Source: Corallium rubrum
Taxonomy: Eukaryota > Cnidaria > Anthozoa > Scleralcyonacea > Coralliidae
Length of the DNA stretch: 64,000 nucleotides
Reading direction: 5' to 3'
Assembly (NCBI GenBank): GCA_964035015.1
Contig: OZ036004.1
Span: 10,199,076 to 10,263,075, forward strand
In this document: positions 11,068 to 22,475 of the stretch, one piece after another
How the letters are laid out: each line of letters begins with the position of its first letter
Position numbering within the stretch: position 1 is the first letter of the stretch
The notes under the pieces: generated by a model
The model's input: the letters and a program-made list of their open reading frames with translations, nothing else
Databases searched by the model: none
Told to the model about the DNA's origin: nothing
Made by a program: the position numbers and the translations under genes

Positions 11068-14000
11068 CTAAAGCAAGTTATGAAATAACAACGGATGATT
11101 AAATTGAATGAAATAAGATGACGCGAAATGAAATAAACTACAATGTAATGAAATGGAGACTAGAAATGTGATGAATTGAAATGGAATGAAATAGGGAGTT
11201 AAGGTGCGGTAAGGTGAGGTGAGATAAGATGAAGTGAGACGTGGTAAGTGTGGTGTATGTCCCACAATGCTTGCGGGGCACGACCACGAGGAGTCGCTGA
11301 GACAGACCTGAGCTTAGTTGATACTTGTATCAATAGTAATATAATGTTGATATTGTTTTAAATAAACGGATACTCACGAACATAACAACTGGCGACGAGG
11401 ATGGGATTGTGAGCGATACAAGAAAGCGACAACGTACCCTGAGAGCGAACAAAGGCTCTGTAGTGAGTATCGAAACATTGAACTAAAAGTATTCAGCGAG
11501 TAAACAACGAAAGTGATATAAACACTGGTAACCGACACAGAAACGACGATTAAAGTCTGAAGTAATATCGATCGTAATGAACTCGATCGGGAAATTAGAG
11601 GCATTCGACGAAACCCGAGAAGATTGGTCTGCATATGTGGAAAGAGTAGAGCAGTACTTCCTGGCGAACGATGTCGAAAATGATAAGAAAGTACCAGTTC
11701 TCCTGACTGTAATTGGAGGTAAGACTTATAGTTTATTACGTACATTGACATCTCCAGCGAAACCATCAACGAAAACATTTGATGAGATAGTAGAGATTCT
11801 TAAAGGCCATTTGTCTCCCAAACCACTGGTAATCGCAGAAAGATTTCGATTCCATAAAAGAGATCAACGCGAAGACGAAAACATAAATTCTTACGTCGCT
11901 GAACTTAAGAAACTATCTGAGCATTGTGAATTTGATACAGCCTTGGCCGACACATTAAGAGATCGACTGGTTTGTGGATTATATAACGAATCCATTCAGA
12001 AACGCTTGCTTGTTGAAACTAATCTGAAATTCGACAAGGCCGTGAAGATGGCGGTCGCCATGGAAACCGCTGCTAGAGATGCTGTAGAACTGAGAGGAAA
12101 ACCTAAGGTGGAAACGGAACTAAACAAACTCAGTCAAGGCCAGAAACAACGTAAATGTTATCGCTGTGGGAAAGATGGGCATGAAGCTCAAGAATGCTAT
12201 TTTAAAGACCAATACTGCAGGAACTGTGGTAAGAAAGGGCATATTAAACGAGTATGTCGCTCCAAGGCAACTGGCTCAACTTCTGCAGTCAAGACAAACA
12301 CAACCCAGAAAAGAGTAAAAGATCTTCATAATGTTCAACATGAAAGCGAGAGTGATAGTGATGACACCTTGGCATCTCTAGAGCTACACAAGGTTGAAAA
12401 AGCCAGCAGTAACATCATCTGGGTTACACCAGAAGTGGATGGAAAACCTCTTCAAATGGAACTTGACACTGGCTCAGCTGTATCTGTGATTCCATACAGC
12501 AAATACAGCTCTATGTACAAAACTGCCAAGCTTTATCCAACATCTACTACTCTAAAGACGTACACTGGAGAGAAGATAAAACCTGAAGGGATGATGAAGG
12601 TCCAAGTGAAGTATAAAGAAGAGATACATCAGCTAAATTTGTATGTGGTAAACACCCAGGGGCCTGCCCTCCTTGGCCGTGACTGGTAACAGAAGCTTAC
12701 ACTAGACTGGAAAGCTATCAAAGCCCTATCAACCACCTCAAGTTCTCAAGACCAACCGACCAGACTCCAAGAGATCTTGGATAAATATTCTGAAGTTTTC
12801 GATGAAGAGATTGGTATGTTAAAGAATATAAAGGCCAAACTCACCTTGAAAGAAAACAGCCCTCCCAAGTTTTGTAAAGCAAGACAAGTGCCATATGCCC
12901 TTCGTCCTAAAGTGGAAGCTGAGCTTACGAAGTTGCAAAATGCCAACATCTTAACCAAAGTTACATGGAGTGAATGGGCAACACCAGTAGTTCCAGTAAT
13001 AAAGAAGAATGGCAATGTCCGATTATGTGGGGATTTTAAACAAACTATCAATCCAGTTATGCAAGTCCAACAATATCCTCTCCCAAGAATCGATGATATT
13101 TTTGCTTCCCTCGGGGGTGGACAAAAGTTCAGCAAGCTCGACCTGCGCCAAGCTTATTTGCAAATGGAAATGGAAGAAGAGTCAAAGAAGTTACTGACCA
13201 TCAACACTCACAAGGGATTATTCCAGTACAACAGACTTGTATTTGGTGTGGCATCAGCCCCAGCGATTTGGCAACAAGCAATGGATCAGGTATTGGAAGG
13301 AATTCCACACGTCCAGTGTATTCTTGATGATATGATCATTTCTGGTAAGACTGACGAAGATCATCTCAACAATCTGGAAGAAGTTCTCAGCCGACTACAC
13401 AAGCATGGACTGAGAGCTAACAGCAGCAAGTGTGAATTCTTCAAAGAGAAGATTGAATTCTGTGGTCACGAGATCAGTAAAGATGGCCTGCACAAGTCAC
13501 AGAAGAAAGTAGACGCTGTTGTAAATGCCCCACGCCCTGAGAATGTTTCACAAGTCCGCTCTTTCATTGGTCTTATCAACTACTACCAACATTTCCTTCT
13601 GAACTTATCCACCCTACTTCAGCCTTTAAACAAACTGTTAGAAAAAGGCAGTTCATGGAAGTGGACCCCAGAGTGTGAAAAGGCATTTGTTCAAGCCAAG
13701 AAATTAATCACATCAGATGAAGTCCTTGCGCACTATGACCCTCAACGACCTATCAAACTTGAATGTGATGCCTCACCATATGGGTTAGGAGCGGTCTTAA
13801 CCCAAGTCATGGAAGATAACACAGAAAGGCCTATTGCATATGCTTCAAGGTCTCTTACAAAAACAGAAAAACACTATTCACAGATAGACAAAGAAGCGTT
13901 GGCCTTGGTTTGGGGGGTAAAGAAATTCCATACCTATGTATTTGCGAGAAGATTTACTTTACGAACTGACCATAAACCGCTAACAGCTATATTTAGTCCT

Positions 14001-17000
14001 ACAAAGGCCATACCAGCAACAACGGCAGCCCGGCTTCAAAGATATGCATTGTATCTCTCGGGATTTGACTATGATATTGAATATCGCAGTTCATCAAAAC
14101 ATTGCAACGCGGATGGATTATCCCGATTGCCAATGGAACTAACCGAAGAGCCAGAACAAGCTGCAGACCCGGTGCATGCATTTTATGCATCACAGTTGAA
14201 CCGTCTGCCTGTCACCAACCAGAAAGTAAGAATGGAAACTCAAAGAGACCCCACACTAGTAAAAGTTTATGAATCCACTATGAAGGGATGGAACAAACAA
14301 CAAGAGCTTACCTTGACACCCTATTACTCTAGAAGAAATGAACTAACTGTCCATCAAGGTTGTATCATGTGGGGGAGCAGAGTTATTGTGCCGGCCAAAC
14401 TGAGAAGCCGAGTCCTGGAGGTATTACACGAAGGTCATATTGGTGTAGTCAAGATGAAAGCTCTTGCCAGAAGCTACATTTGGTGGGCCGGAATCGATCA
14501 AGACATTGAAGACCTAGCCAAAGGATGTCGTGGTTGTCAGCATGTTCAACAGGTTCCAAAGTGTTCTCCACTTCATCCGTGGGAGTGGCCATTTACACCG
14601 TGGCAACGTATTCATGTCGACTATGCTGGCCCTTTCCTCGGAAAGATGTTCTTAGTGGTGGTGGATGCTTGTTCCAAATGGCCTGAAGTGATTATGATGC
14701 ACTCGACAACAGCAACCAAAACTATTGAAGCACTTCGCACAGTATTTGCAAGGAATGGATTACCTGAACAGTTGGTAAGTGACAATGGTCCTCAGTTCAC
14801 TGCCGAAGAATTTCAACTGTTTCTAAAGAAAAATGGAGTGAGACACACCACATCTGCTCCATACCATCCTGCAACCAATGGTTTGGCAGAAAGATTTGTC
14901 CAAACATTGAAGAAATCACTGACATCTATGAAAGAAGATTCAGGAACGACTCAGACCAAACTGTCCAAATTCTTGATGAAGTACAGAAACACTCCACATA
15001 GCACAACGGGTGAAACTCCTGCGACAGTCTTCATGGGACGAAATTTACGCTCGCGCTTGGACTTGATAAAACCTGACATTCGAAAGCATGTTGTTGGGAA
15101 GCAAGAGAATCAAGCGAAAGCAAAATCACACGGCACAGCTGGCAAACTACGTGAACTATACGTTGGTCAAGAAGTGAACGCAAGAAATTACAGTGGGAAG
15201 GAGAAGTGGATACGAGGAATCGTCAAAGCCCGGACAGGACCAGTATCATACAGAGTCGAAATTGCACCGAATGTCATCTGGCGGAGACACATTGATCAGT
15301 TACTTAGTTCAAGCACAAACACTCTGGATTCCAAATCAGTAGAACATCTACCAACGCCCATCAGTGAGTGTGACTCAGAAGACGAGAACACAAATGCCCA
15401 ACAAGAACAAGGAACTGACATGGAAGAGGTACAACCAAGGCAGTCCTCACAAGACCAAGATACTCCAGAACAAGAACTATCACCTGAAGGACGTTATCCA
15501 GTTCGAGTACGACAAGAACCACAAAGACTAGGACACGATTAAAACAAAGCAGAGAACGCTCAGCTGTTAACAAGATGTACTCTTTCGGAGTATTCAAAGA
15601 CATTTGATGTTATGTTGTTTACAATTGCATGTTACACAATTTACTTTATAGAAGGGGAGGAATGTGGTGTATGTCCCACAATGCTTGCGGGGCACGACCA
15701 CGAGGAGTCGCTGAGACAGACCTGAGCTTAGTTGATACTTGTATCAATAGTAATATAATGTTGATATTGTTTTAAATAAACGGATACTCACGAACATAAC
15801 AGTAAGGTAAGGTAAGGTAAGGTAAGGTGAGGTGAGGTGAGGTGAGGTGAGGTGAGGTGAGGTGAGGTGAGGTGAGGTGAGGTGAGGTGAGGTGAGGTGA
15901 GGTGAGGTGAGGTGAGGTGAGGTGAGGTGAGGTGAGGTGAGGTGAGGTGAGGTGAGGTGAGGTAAAGTTAGATTAGAAGAAATGAGGTTAAGTAAGGTGA
16001 GGTAGCGTGAGGTGAATTAAAGTTAGGTGGGATAATGGTGAGGTGAAGTGAGATGTGGTGAAGTGGAGTGTCATGAATTGAGTTGATGTGAGATGGGATG
16101 ATGGTAGTGAGGTGAGTTAAGGCGAGGTGAAGTGTGTTGAGTTGAGATAAGATGAGGTGAGATGATGGTGAGGTGATTGTGAGGTAAAGGGAGATGAGGT
16201 AAAGTGAGGTGTGGTGAAGTGAGGTGTGATGCGTTGAGTTGAGAAGATGGTTGTGAGGTGTGGTGAAGTGTGTTGAGTTGAGATAAGGTGAGGTGAGATG
16301 ATGGTAAAGTGAGGTGAGGTAAAGTGAGGTGAGGTAAAGTGAGGTGACGTAAAGTGAAATGAGGTGAGGCAAAGTGAGGTGAGGTAAAGTGAAATGAGGT
16401 GAGGTAAAGTGAAGTGAGGTAAAGTGAGGTGAGGTGAGGTAAAGTGAAATGAGGTGAGGTAAAGTGAAATGAGGTGAGGTAAAGTGAAGTGAGGTAAAGT
16501 GAGGTGAGGTAAAGTGAAGTGAGGTGAGGTAAAGTGAAGTGAGGTAAAGTGAGGTGAGGTGAGGTAAAGTGAAATGAGGTGAGGTAAAGTGAAATGAAAT
16601 GAGGTGAGGTAAAGTGAGGTGAGGCAAAGTGAAATGAGGTGAGGTAAAGTGAGGTGAGGTAAAGTGAGGTGAGGTAAAGTGAAATGAGGTGAGGTAAAGT
16701 GAGGTGAGGTAAAGTGAAATGAGGTGAGGTAAAGTGAGGTGAGGTGAGGTAAAGTGTGGTGAGGTAAGGTGAGGTGTGCTGAAGCGAGGTGTCATGAGTT
16801 GAGTGGGATGGTGAGGTAAAGTGAGGTAAGAAGTGAGGTGTCATGATTTGAGTTGAGGTAAAATGATGGTAGTGAAGTGTGTTTAGTTGAGATAAGGTAA
16901 GGTGTATAAGATGATGGTGTGGTGAGGCGAAGTGATAGTGAAGTAAAGTGCCATAAGTTGAGGTAAGATGAAATGACTGTAGTGAGGTGAGTTTAGATAA

Positions 17001-20000
17001 GGTGAGGTAATGGTGAGGTGGATGAAGGTAAGGTGAGATGAGGTGTGGTGAGATAAGTTGAGGTGTTGTGTGGTGAGATCTGAGATAAGATTTCCTTAGC
17101 AACATCATATACCTTGGTTACCTAATGGTGCATTGTATTTCTCAGCCAGTTTTTTCCTCAACATATCGTCATGGTGAGTTGACATCATATGACAAGCAGG
17201 ACACAACAATAACACATCGTGTGAATGATGGTCCTTCATACATATGGGAAAATGCTTCCTGTAATCGTGAGGAATGACATTCTTTCGCATGTAGTGGTCA
17301 TCGCGGCCACAAACCACGCACATGTTCTTCTTAAAGGTGAGGTAGTAGTTGTTCGCTGGGTCAAGAGGGCGACCTGAAGGCTCAAACTTCAGTCGTATGG
17401 TGTAAGGATCGTCTTTGACCACATCAGCTAATCAATAGACAAAGAATAATACATCATTGGGCGGATTCTCATAAAACGTCAGAAACAATTCGAACAATAA
17501 TATTTGCGCATCTGTGCGCGAAGCTTTATGTGTTATTTTTGTTAAAGGGCCTAGGAAACGAAAATTAAGTTTGTCTTATTTGAAGAACACTTAAAATGAT
17601 TCCTTGCTTTGTTCTTGACATATTTCAGTTTGTTTGATATGCAAATTAAACATTTTGACGTCACACGTGCATGAGTTATCGAAAAAAGTTATATATCTTT
17701 GCTATTATCAAATATCATCACTTGAAAATCTACATGTTTAGTGTTGTGGGCAAAACACACCCTGACCCATATGCTTCATTCAAATTAATATATATTTGGT
17801 TTGATAAAATCTTACAAACAGACATTGGCGTAGAATACAATACAATACAATAAATTTTATTTAAACACGATTAGAATTAAAGCATACAGCTTGTGGGGTC
17901 GTGTATTTAAGTCTATAAACTCAGTTGCACCAGGTTATACTATGTTCATAGCTAGAGGAATATTTAATACTCCTCACCGCATAGGCACAGATTATACTGT
18001 GTCCACAGCTAGTGGAATATCTCATACTCCTCCCCGCAAGGCATCATACAACCCAATGCAGCCAAATAATCATATCACTAGAGTACGGGGGGGGGGGGTC
18101 TGAGGGGCTTTAGCCCCCGGTTGTAGCAACTGACTCATCAACCACCATTCACAAATTATAGGTTACTCGTTAGGCTATTAAAGTAACTGTTACAGCCTCA
18201 TTCCTGTCAGCCAAAAGCACTCATATACAGTGATAAGTCAACCCAGTAAACACAACATCGAAAAATTGTTGAAATGTGTTGTATTTTAACTAGTTTTTAT
18301 GACATTTCACGACCTTCAGTGTTCTTAAAAATCACCCCTCAAAATGCAGGAAATGCCATTTCCAAGACTCGAAATTTCAAAAATTGCCGGGGGGCATGTC
18401 CCCGGACCACCCTACAAGAGTCCCTTTTTGTAAACGCCCCCCACGGGAAAGTTCTTAGAAAGGCCCTGTTTAACACTTCGGCCCCCCTAGACAAAAACAA
18501 AACTCTACGCCTATGTAAACAGATATAGATGTAAACAGATAAAGGGGTTTGATCAGAAGCGGGATGAGTTCAATCCGGATTGAAACTCAATCCGGATTCA
18601 TGTAAACGGCCCCTTGGTAAACTGCCGAGAATTTTAGTAACGGAAACTCTGGCGTTACGAGCGGAGCCCTTCAGAGTAAAATGACATCTTACAATAAGAG
18701 CTATTTTCTTCACGATGTGTGATCATCCAGAATAATTTTTGCACAAAATTAATGGTAGTTTCATTGGCACGACTTCAACAGCAAGTAGCATTTGGCATGA
18801 TACTCAATTAAACCACATGTTCTATGGATTTTTAGCAAAATGTACTCTATATTCAATGACTGACAGAGTGACCGATTTAAGATGGCGGTTTATGGATCCT
18901 TTCTCCCATTGTCGTCACCGCTGACCTTTCTCTGATGAATTTATAACCTGATTGATTGTACTGCAGGCGCGGCTGAGCCCACGGTTAAAAAAAGCATATT
19001 GGGTAGTTCGGCAGCATAAGATCAGCGGTCACTACCATGAGAGAAAGGGCCTATATTTCGGCTAGATAATCTTTCTTCGGTCACTTTTTGAACGGGACAC
19101 GCAGTCCAGCTATATATAAGTCAATGGTTAGAATACATATATTCAAAGATCGTTTAGGATGGCAAAGATCGCTTATGAAAGGAAAAATTACGCCGCCGCC
19201 ATGTAAGGCGGGAAATTAGGGTCGCCTGTATTTGTATGTTATATAAGCGAGGTAAATCTTTAAATCATACCTAAGTTCCTGTACATGTACCATCCAGCTT
19301 TTCTCTTATCACAAGTGCTCAGCATTTCACCATCGGGAGCTTCGATGACACAATTTTGATACAACGGAGCTCTACGAGGCTGCAAACCAGACATCTTATT
19401 TCTAGCTTGCGTGGAAGATCCTTGTTTTGACCTCTCGTTGTTTTGAGCCTTGCTATTCTTCCGTTTTGACTTCACTTTAAAAGGTACATCAACAACGCCT
19501 TGACAGAGAGGAGAGAGACAACTCCACAGCTCACTGGAAGCCAGCAATCTTTCGGTCACTTCCAGATTTTCAAAACTTGGATATTGAGAATACACCTTAG
19601 ATTTACGATCCTTGGGTTCAGCTTGTGTGCCAAATATCGAACCCAGTGAAAAACCACTGAGTTTGGACAACAACCCGGACAAAATACCACTTTCAGAACT
19701 AATACTTTCTGTACTATCTTCGTCTGGTATCGGTTTTTCAGAACTTTCTAACACACGCTTTTCAATTTCTCGAGAATCACTGTTTTCGGAATTGATACTA
19801 GTCCTTTCAGGACTATCTTCGTCAAATATTAATACGTTGTCCTTTCCTAAGACACGCTTTTTTATTTCGTCAGCACTGCTGCTTTCTGTACACTGAGCTC
19901 CCATCTTGATTTCTGTTTTAGGTATTTCGGAATTGATTCTAGTCCTTTCAGGACTATCTTCATCAGATATGAATACGTTGTCCTTTCCTAAGACACACTT

Positions 20001-22475
20001 TTCTATTTCGTCAGCACTGCTGCTTTCTGTACACTGAACTCCCATCTTGGTTTCTGTTTCAGATGTTTCAAAATTCGCTTCAGGTTCTAAAAGAACTTCT
20101 TTACTACCACAACTGTTATCCTCAAGACCAGTTTGACTACTAGAATTGTTATCATCGGCTTCAGTATTCCCGGCCTCAAATCTCTCTTCTTTTTCTCTCA
20201 GTTTCGAAGCAGCAAGTTTAAATAGTATCTTCACGGCAACAATGGCATCGTTAGCGGCGTATTCGATCTGTCTTTCTGATAGGCTCGGAGCCTCCCAGTT
20301 GCTGCAACGGATCCGCCAATCTTTATCCAAAGTTACACCAAGAATTTGCTGTGATAAAGCGGATAGACTCATGCCATGCCTACAAGAATAAATCTTTTGT
20401 AGAGCTGTTTAAGTTTTGGGGTTTGTTTTCTACGGAGCAAGGTGATTCCTAAACTAAATAAATTAGACCAAATACCATACTTGGCCGTTGGCGCCAGGAC
20501 GCTAATGTACTTATATAGTATATATTAAGCGCGCTGGTTGGCACGCAGTCGCGCACGCATCCTTGAGTCATCGAGATGCGCATTCTGTCACGCGCCTCCT
20601 TTGTCGTGACAGCAATATATCACGCGTCAGCTTGCAGAAAATGTTCAAAAAAACCTTCTTTGAGTGAAGCATAATGTCTTAATATAAACGTAGCTTAACG
20701 TCTTGCAAGGTAGTGGAACATTTTATAGCGTAGCAGGAACTCTGGAAGATCTTACAATGGGTCATTCCTCCCCCACGGAGGAAATGTGAAGTTGACCCCC
20801 TTCGGACGTCCTAGTACATTTTACTATTACCAGAAGTAGATTTACCCCCCTCCCCTCCCTGGATGGCACAAATTTCCTCTGTGGGGGAGGTATGGATCTT
20901 TTCTGGAATGACCCAATACAACATAACAAAACGTTCAAAACTTTTTATAGCGTAGCGGAACATGTTATAACCAGGGAGCTGTTATAACGCAGTGTAAATG
21001 CGTAATATCTTATAATGTATCTTAATTAACTTTGTAGCAGAACGTGTTATAACGCAGCGTATAATGTCTTACGACTCAGCACCACTGCCAAGTGTACAAA
21101 ATTTTCGTATTTTTGTACAGTCATCAGCAGATGCAATCTGCACAAAATTTTCAGACTTTTGTACACTCGGCACCACTGCCGAGAACACAAAATTTTCAGA
21201 TTTGTAAACTCAGCATCACTGCTGGGCATATACAATTTTCAGATTTTTTGTGCACTCGGCACCACTGCCAAGTGTACAAAATTTTCAATTTTTGTACGTT
21301 CAGCACCACTGCCAAGCATACAAAATTTTCAGATTTTTGTACGGTCAACACCACTGCCAAGCATACAAAATTTTCAGATTTTTGTACGGTCAACACCACT
21401 GCCAAGCATACAAAATTTTTGGATTTTTGTACGGTCAGTGCCACGCCAAGCATACAAAATTTTTGGATTTTTGTACGGTCAACACCACTGTTAAGCATAC
21501 AAAATTTTCCGATTTTTGTACAATCAGCACCACTGCCAAGTGTACAAAATTTTCAGATTATTGTATGCTTAGCACCACTGCAGAGCATACAAAATTTTCA
21601 GATTTTTGTATGCTTGTCACCACTGCTTAGTGTATAAAAGTTTCAGATTTTTGTATACTTGGCCCCAATGCCAAGCATACAAAATTTTCAGATTTTTGTA
21701 CGCTTGGCATCACTGCTGAGCATACAAAATTTTCAGATTTTTGTACGCTTGGCACCACTGCCAAGTGTACAAAATTTGCAGATTTTTGTACACTTGGGGC
21801 CACTGCTGAGTGTACAAAACTTTCAGATTTTTATACACTCACCACCACTGCTGAGCATACAAAATTTTCAGATTTTTGTACACTTGGCATTATTGCCAAG
21901 TGTACAAAATTTTAAAATTTTTGTACAGAAGGCAGGGGCTGCTGTTTAAACAAAATTCTTAAATTTTTGTTCCCCAAAAAATCCCAATGTCCCCCCCCCC
22001 CCCCCCCCCCATTAAGCAAAAAAAATCAAACCTACCTTGTTCCTCCCTCTCCAACACAGTGCTGTACATAGCCCCGACATCTTGACGCCACATGTCGTAA
22101 GTCCACACAACCTTGCACGACTAAACCATAACACGAACTCAATTTCTTCGCGTCTTCTCCAATTCCAACACCAGTCTTTAAAATACTTCTCTCTTCTAAA
22201 ATATCCCTTAATTTATCCGGCAGCCTGGCGTTCATTTGACACAACCGTATCAAGAAACATCTTCCGTGTGGAAAAGCTAATTGAAGTAATGCCACGGGAC
22301 AAACTGGGCTTTCTTCTTCGACTTCTCTTCTGTCCTGACTGACCCATTCGCAGTCCAGTCCCAACACGACAACTTCGTACGAGTATTTCTCAAGTTCTTT
22401 AGTCAGTTCTTCGCTACACGCGTTTAAGTCTTCAAAAACAAACACGCCTGTATCATTCTCGTCCACGTCCACCAT
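10661..22475 (-). CDS. EXD2: EXD2-like 3'-5' exonuclease, copy A (four exons)
   Basis: DEDDy-family 3'-5' exonuclease. In vertebrates EXD2 acts in mitochondrial RNA handling and in DNA end resection; the role here is inferred from the family. Exons are 22036-22475, 19271-20379, 17113-17427 and 10661-11067. All introns are GT..AG, phases agree, and the sum is 757 codons including the stop. Exo I is in exon 1 (VLGLDCEW), with a later GEDAKKL as candidate Exo II; Exo III (YAANDA) is in exon 2. Most of exon 2 is a low-complexity Ser/Glu/Asp linker. Exons 2-3 carry the EXD2-specific C-terminal domain, with CVVCGR..YMRKNVIPHDYRKHFP..SHDVLLLCPACH as likely metal ligands. An in-frame TGA lies three codons before the ATG, so the N-terminal membrane anchor of vertebrate EXD2 is absent unless an upstream exon exists. 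Intron 3 is swollen by a Ty3/Gypsy element. Head-to-head with the DUF924 gene. Confidence 0.9.
11249..11387 (+). repeat. 5' LTR of the Ty3/Gypsy element
   Basis: 139 bp, TG..CA ends, identical to 15663-15801. A TTTAAATAAA-like stretch near its end could serve in transcription or polyadenylation. The LTR is short for the superfamily. Confidence 0.93.
11577..12689 (+). CDS. Gypsy Gag-protease
   Basis: 370 codons starting with ATG about 190 bp behind the left LTR. The N-terminal two thirds is a capsid-like retrotransposon Gag region. Two CCHC zinc knuckles follow (CYRCGKDGHEAQEC about residues 194-207, CRNCGKKGHIKRVC about 213-226). The aspartic protease active site is LDTGSAVSVI near residue 296, and the frame ends at LLGRDW. 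The stop TAA (12687-12689) lies at the usual junction between protease and RT, and the same reading frame stays open behind it. Confidence 0.93.
   Translation: MNSIGKLEAFDETREDWSAYVERVEQYFLANDVENDKKVPVLLTVIGGKTYSLLRTLTSPAKPSTKTFDEIVEILKGHLSPKPLVIAERFRFHKRDQREDENINSYVAELKKLSEHCEFDTALADTLRDRLVCGLYNESIQKRLLVETNLKFDKAVKMAVAMETAARDAVELRGKPKVETELNKLSQGQKQRKCYRCGKDGHEAQECYFKDQYCRNCGKKGHIKRVCRSKATGSTSAVKTNTTQKRVKDLHNVQHESESDSDDTLASLELHKVEKASSNIIWVTPEVDGKPLQMELDTGSAVSVIPYSKYSSMYKTAKLYPTSTTLKTYTGEKIKPEGMMKVQVKYKEEIHQLNLYVVNTQGPALLGRDW
12690..15542 (+). CDS. Gypsy Pol: RT, RNase H, integrase
   Basis: Continues the Gag-protease frame after a single TAA. There is no ATG near its start, so it must be made by readthrough or be disabled by the stop. 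The RT core carries FSKLDLRQAYLQM and ILDDM (the usual YxDD position reads ILDD). RNase H has ECDASPYGLGAVL, KEALALVW and RTDHKPL. The integrase has an H2C2 finger (H..H..C-x2-C) before a DDE core (HVDYAGPF, SDNGPQF, GLAERF). The tail is polar and low-complexity. No other internal stop is present. Confidence 0.93.
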   Translation, partial: QKLTLDWKAIKALSTTSSSQDQPTRLQEILDKYSEVFDEEIGMLKNIKAKLTLKENSPPKFCKARQVPYALRPKVEAELTKLQNANILTKVTWSEWATPVVPVIKKNGNVRLCGDFKQTINPVMQVQQYPLPRIDDIFASLGGGQKFSKLDLRQAYLQMEMEEESKKLLTINTHKGLFQYNRLVFGVASAPAIWQQAMDQVLEGIPHVQCILDDMIISGKTDEDHLNNLEEVLSRLHKHGLRANSSKCEFFKEKIEFCGHEISKDGLHKSQKKVDAVVNAPRPENVSQVRSFIGLINYYQHFLLNLSTLLQPLNKLLEKGSSWKWTPECEKAFVQAKKLITSDEVLAHYDPQRPIKLECDASPYGLGAVLTQVMEDNTERPIAYASRSLTKTEKHYSQIDKEALALVWGVKKFHTYVFARRFTLRTDHKPLTAIFSPTKAIPATTAARLQRYALYLSGFDYDIEYRSSSKHCNADGLSRLPMELTEEPEQAADPVHAFYASQLNRLPVTNQKVRMETQRDPTLVKVYESTMKGWNKQQELTLTPYYSRRNELTVHQGCIMWGSRVIVPAKLRSRVLEVLHEGHIGVVKMKALARSYIWWAGIDQDIEDLAKGCRGCQHVQQVPKCSPLHPWEWPFTPWQRIHVDYAGPFLGKMFLVVVDACSKWPEVIMMHSTTATKTIEALRTVFARNGLPEQLVSDNGPQFTAEEFQLFLKKNGVRHTTSAPYHPATNGLAERFVQTLKKSLTSMKEDSGTTQTKLSKFLMKYRNTPHSTTGETPATVFMGRNLRSRLDLIKPDIRKHVVGKQENQAKAKSHGTAGKLRELYVGQEVNARNYSGKEKWIRGIVKARTGPVSYRVEIAPNVIWRRHIDQLLSSSTNTLDSKSVEHLPTPISECDSEDENTNAQQEQGTDMEEVQPRQSSQDQDTPEQELSPEGRYPVRVRQEPQRLGHD
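15663..15801 (+). repeat. 3' LTR of the Ty3/Gypsy element
   Basis: 139 bp, identical to the 5' LTR, preceded by a purine tract and followed by the GTAAG target duplication. Confidence 0.93.
15802..17095. repeat. GGTGA minisatellite in EXD2-A intron 3
   Basis: A perfect (GGTGA)n run at about 15826-15961 is followed by over 1 kb of degenerate GAGGTAAAGTGAGGT-type units. The array also lay left of the Gypsy element (about 11090-11248), so the insertion split it. EXD2-B has a related array in the same intron, so the repeat predates the duplication. Long minus-strand ORFs rich in Thr, Ser, Pro and Leu are translations of the repeat. Confidence 0.93.
17113..17427 (-). CDS. EXD2: EXD2-A exon 3, Cys/His C-terminal domain
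   Basis: Acceptor ATTAG at 17428, donor CAAG|GTATAT after 17113. It encodes IRLKFEPSGRPLDP, then CVVCGR, RKNVIPHDYRKHFP, SHDVLLLCPACH and APLGNQ. The paired cysteines and histidines suggest a zinc site of HNH-like appearance, as in other EXD2 proteins. Confidence 0.9.
17428..19270. other. EXD2-A intron 2 with a hAT-MITE-like remnant
   Basis: The intron holds an AATAC-type short run near 17837 that looks like a reversed retroelement tail. Two tandem units of about 55 bp follow at 17930-18050 (ending in ACTCCTCCCCGC-like sequence). A G/C-run segment at about 18085-18515 (GGGGGGCATGTCCCC, AAAATGCAGGAAATG) resembles the hAT MITE at 46726-47352. The remainder, about 18520-19270, shows nothing I recognise. 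Confidence 0.5.
19271..20379 (-). CDS. EXD2: EXD2-A exon 2
   Basis: Acceptor TTGTAG at 20380-20385, donor TTAG|GTATGA after 19271. It opens with HGMSLSALSQQILG and LDKDWRIRCSNWEAPSLSE, then Exo III (YAANDA). A linker rich in Ser, Glu and Asp follows, with two near-repeats containing MGAQCTESSSADEI. It ends with the start of the C-terminal domain (APLYQNC..., CDKRKAGWYMYRN). Confidence 0.9.
20380..21065. other. EXD2-A intron 1, left part, shared with copy B
   Basis: 20397-20760 resembles 31397-31820 in copy B (GCTGTTTAAGTTTT, AGCAATATATCACGCGTCA). The region contains short tandem variants of GTTATAACGCAGCGTAATGT in both copies. No coding content. Confidence 0.7.
21068..21935. repeat. 45-bp minisatellite in EXD2-A intron 1
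   Basis: About 19 units of 45 bp, each with ACCACTGCCAAGCATACAAA, ATTTTCAGATTTTTGTAC and a short spacer. The unit length is a multiple of three, which explains the long spurious ORFs in several frames. The same unit occurs in a few copies in intron 1 of EXD2-B (42735-42895 and 43465-43600). A poly-C run follows at 21991-22010. Confidence 0.93.
22036..22475 (-). CDS. EXD2: EXD2-A exon 1
   Basis: Begins at the ATG (22473-22475) preceded by in-frame TGA and ends at donor ACAAG|GTAGG. It encodes the first half of the exonuclease fold, with the DxE pair of Exo I in LDCEW and the GEDAKKL and DLRHVA motifs. It ends two bases into a codon. Confidence 0.9.

Larger units (their letters stand above)
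11249..15801 (+). mobile_element. Ty3/Gypsy LTR retrotransposon, recent insertion
   Basis: The two 139-bp LTRs (11249-11387 and 15663-15801) read identically, start TGTGGTG and end AACATAACA, and are flanked by GTAAG at 11244-11248 and 15802-15806. A candidate primer-binding site begins just after the left LTR (TGGCGACGAGGATGGG). A purine tract (GAAGGGGAGGAA, 15651-15662) abuts the right LTR. Coding order gag, protease, RT, RNase H, integrase is that of Ty3/Gypsy; I see no envelope-like ORF. Identical LTRs mean insertion was recent compared with the segmental duplication. It landed in the GGTGA repeat of EXD2-A intron 3, on the strand opposite to the gene. Confidence 0.95.

Noticed and set aside
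15361-15603. Possible extra ORF (env-like) near the 3' end of the Gypsy element
   Set aside because: It is a minus-strand shadow of pol; nothing env-like lies between the pol stop and the 3' LTR.
15968-17108. Long minus-strand ORFs (275 and 345 codons) rich in Ser, Thr, Pro, Leu and His
   Set aside because: Translations of the GGTGA minisatellite in an intron; no start context, no domain, and overlapping frames are equally open.
21092-21949. Repetitive ORFs containing SIQNFQIFVRSAPLP-like peptides
   Set aside because: Translation of the 45-bp intronic minisatellite; the strand and position conflict with EXD2-A.
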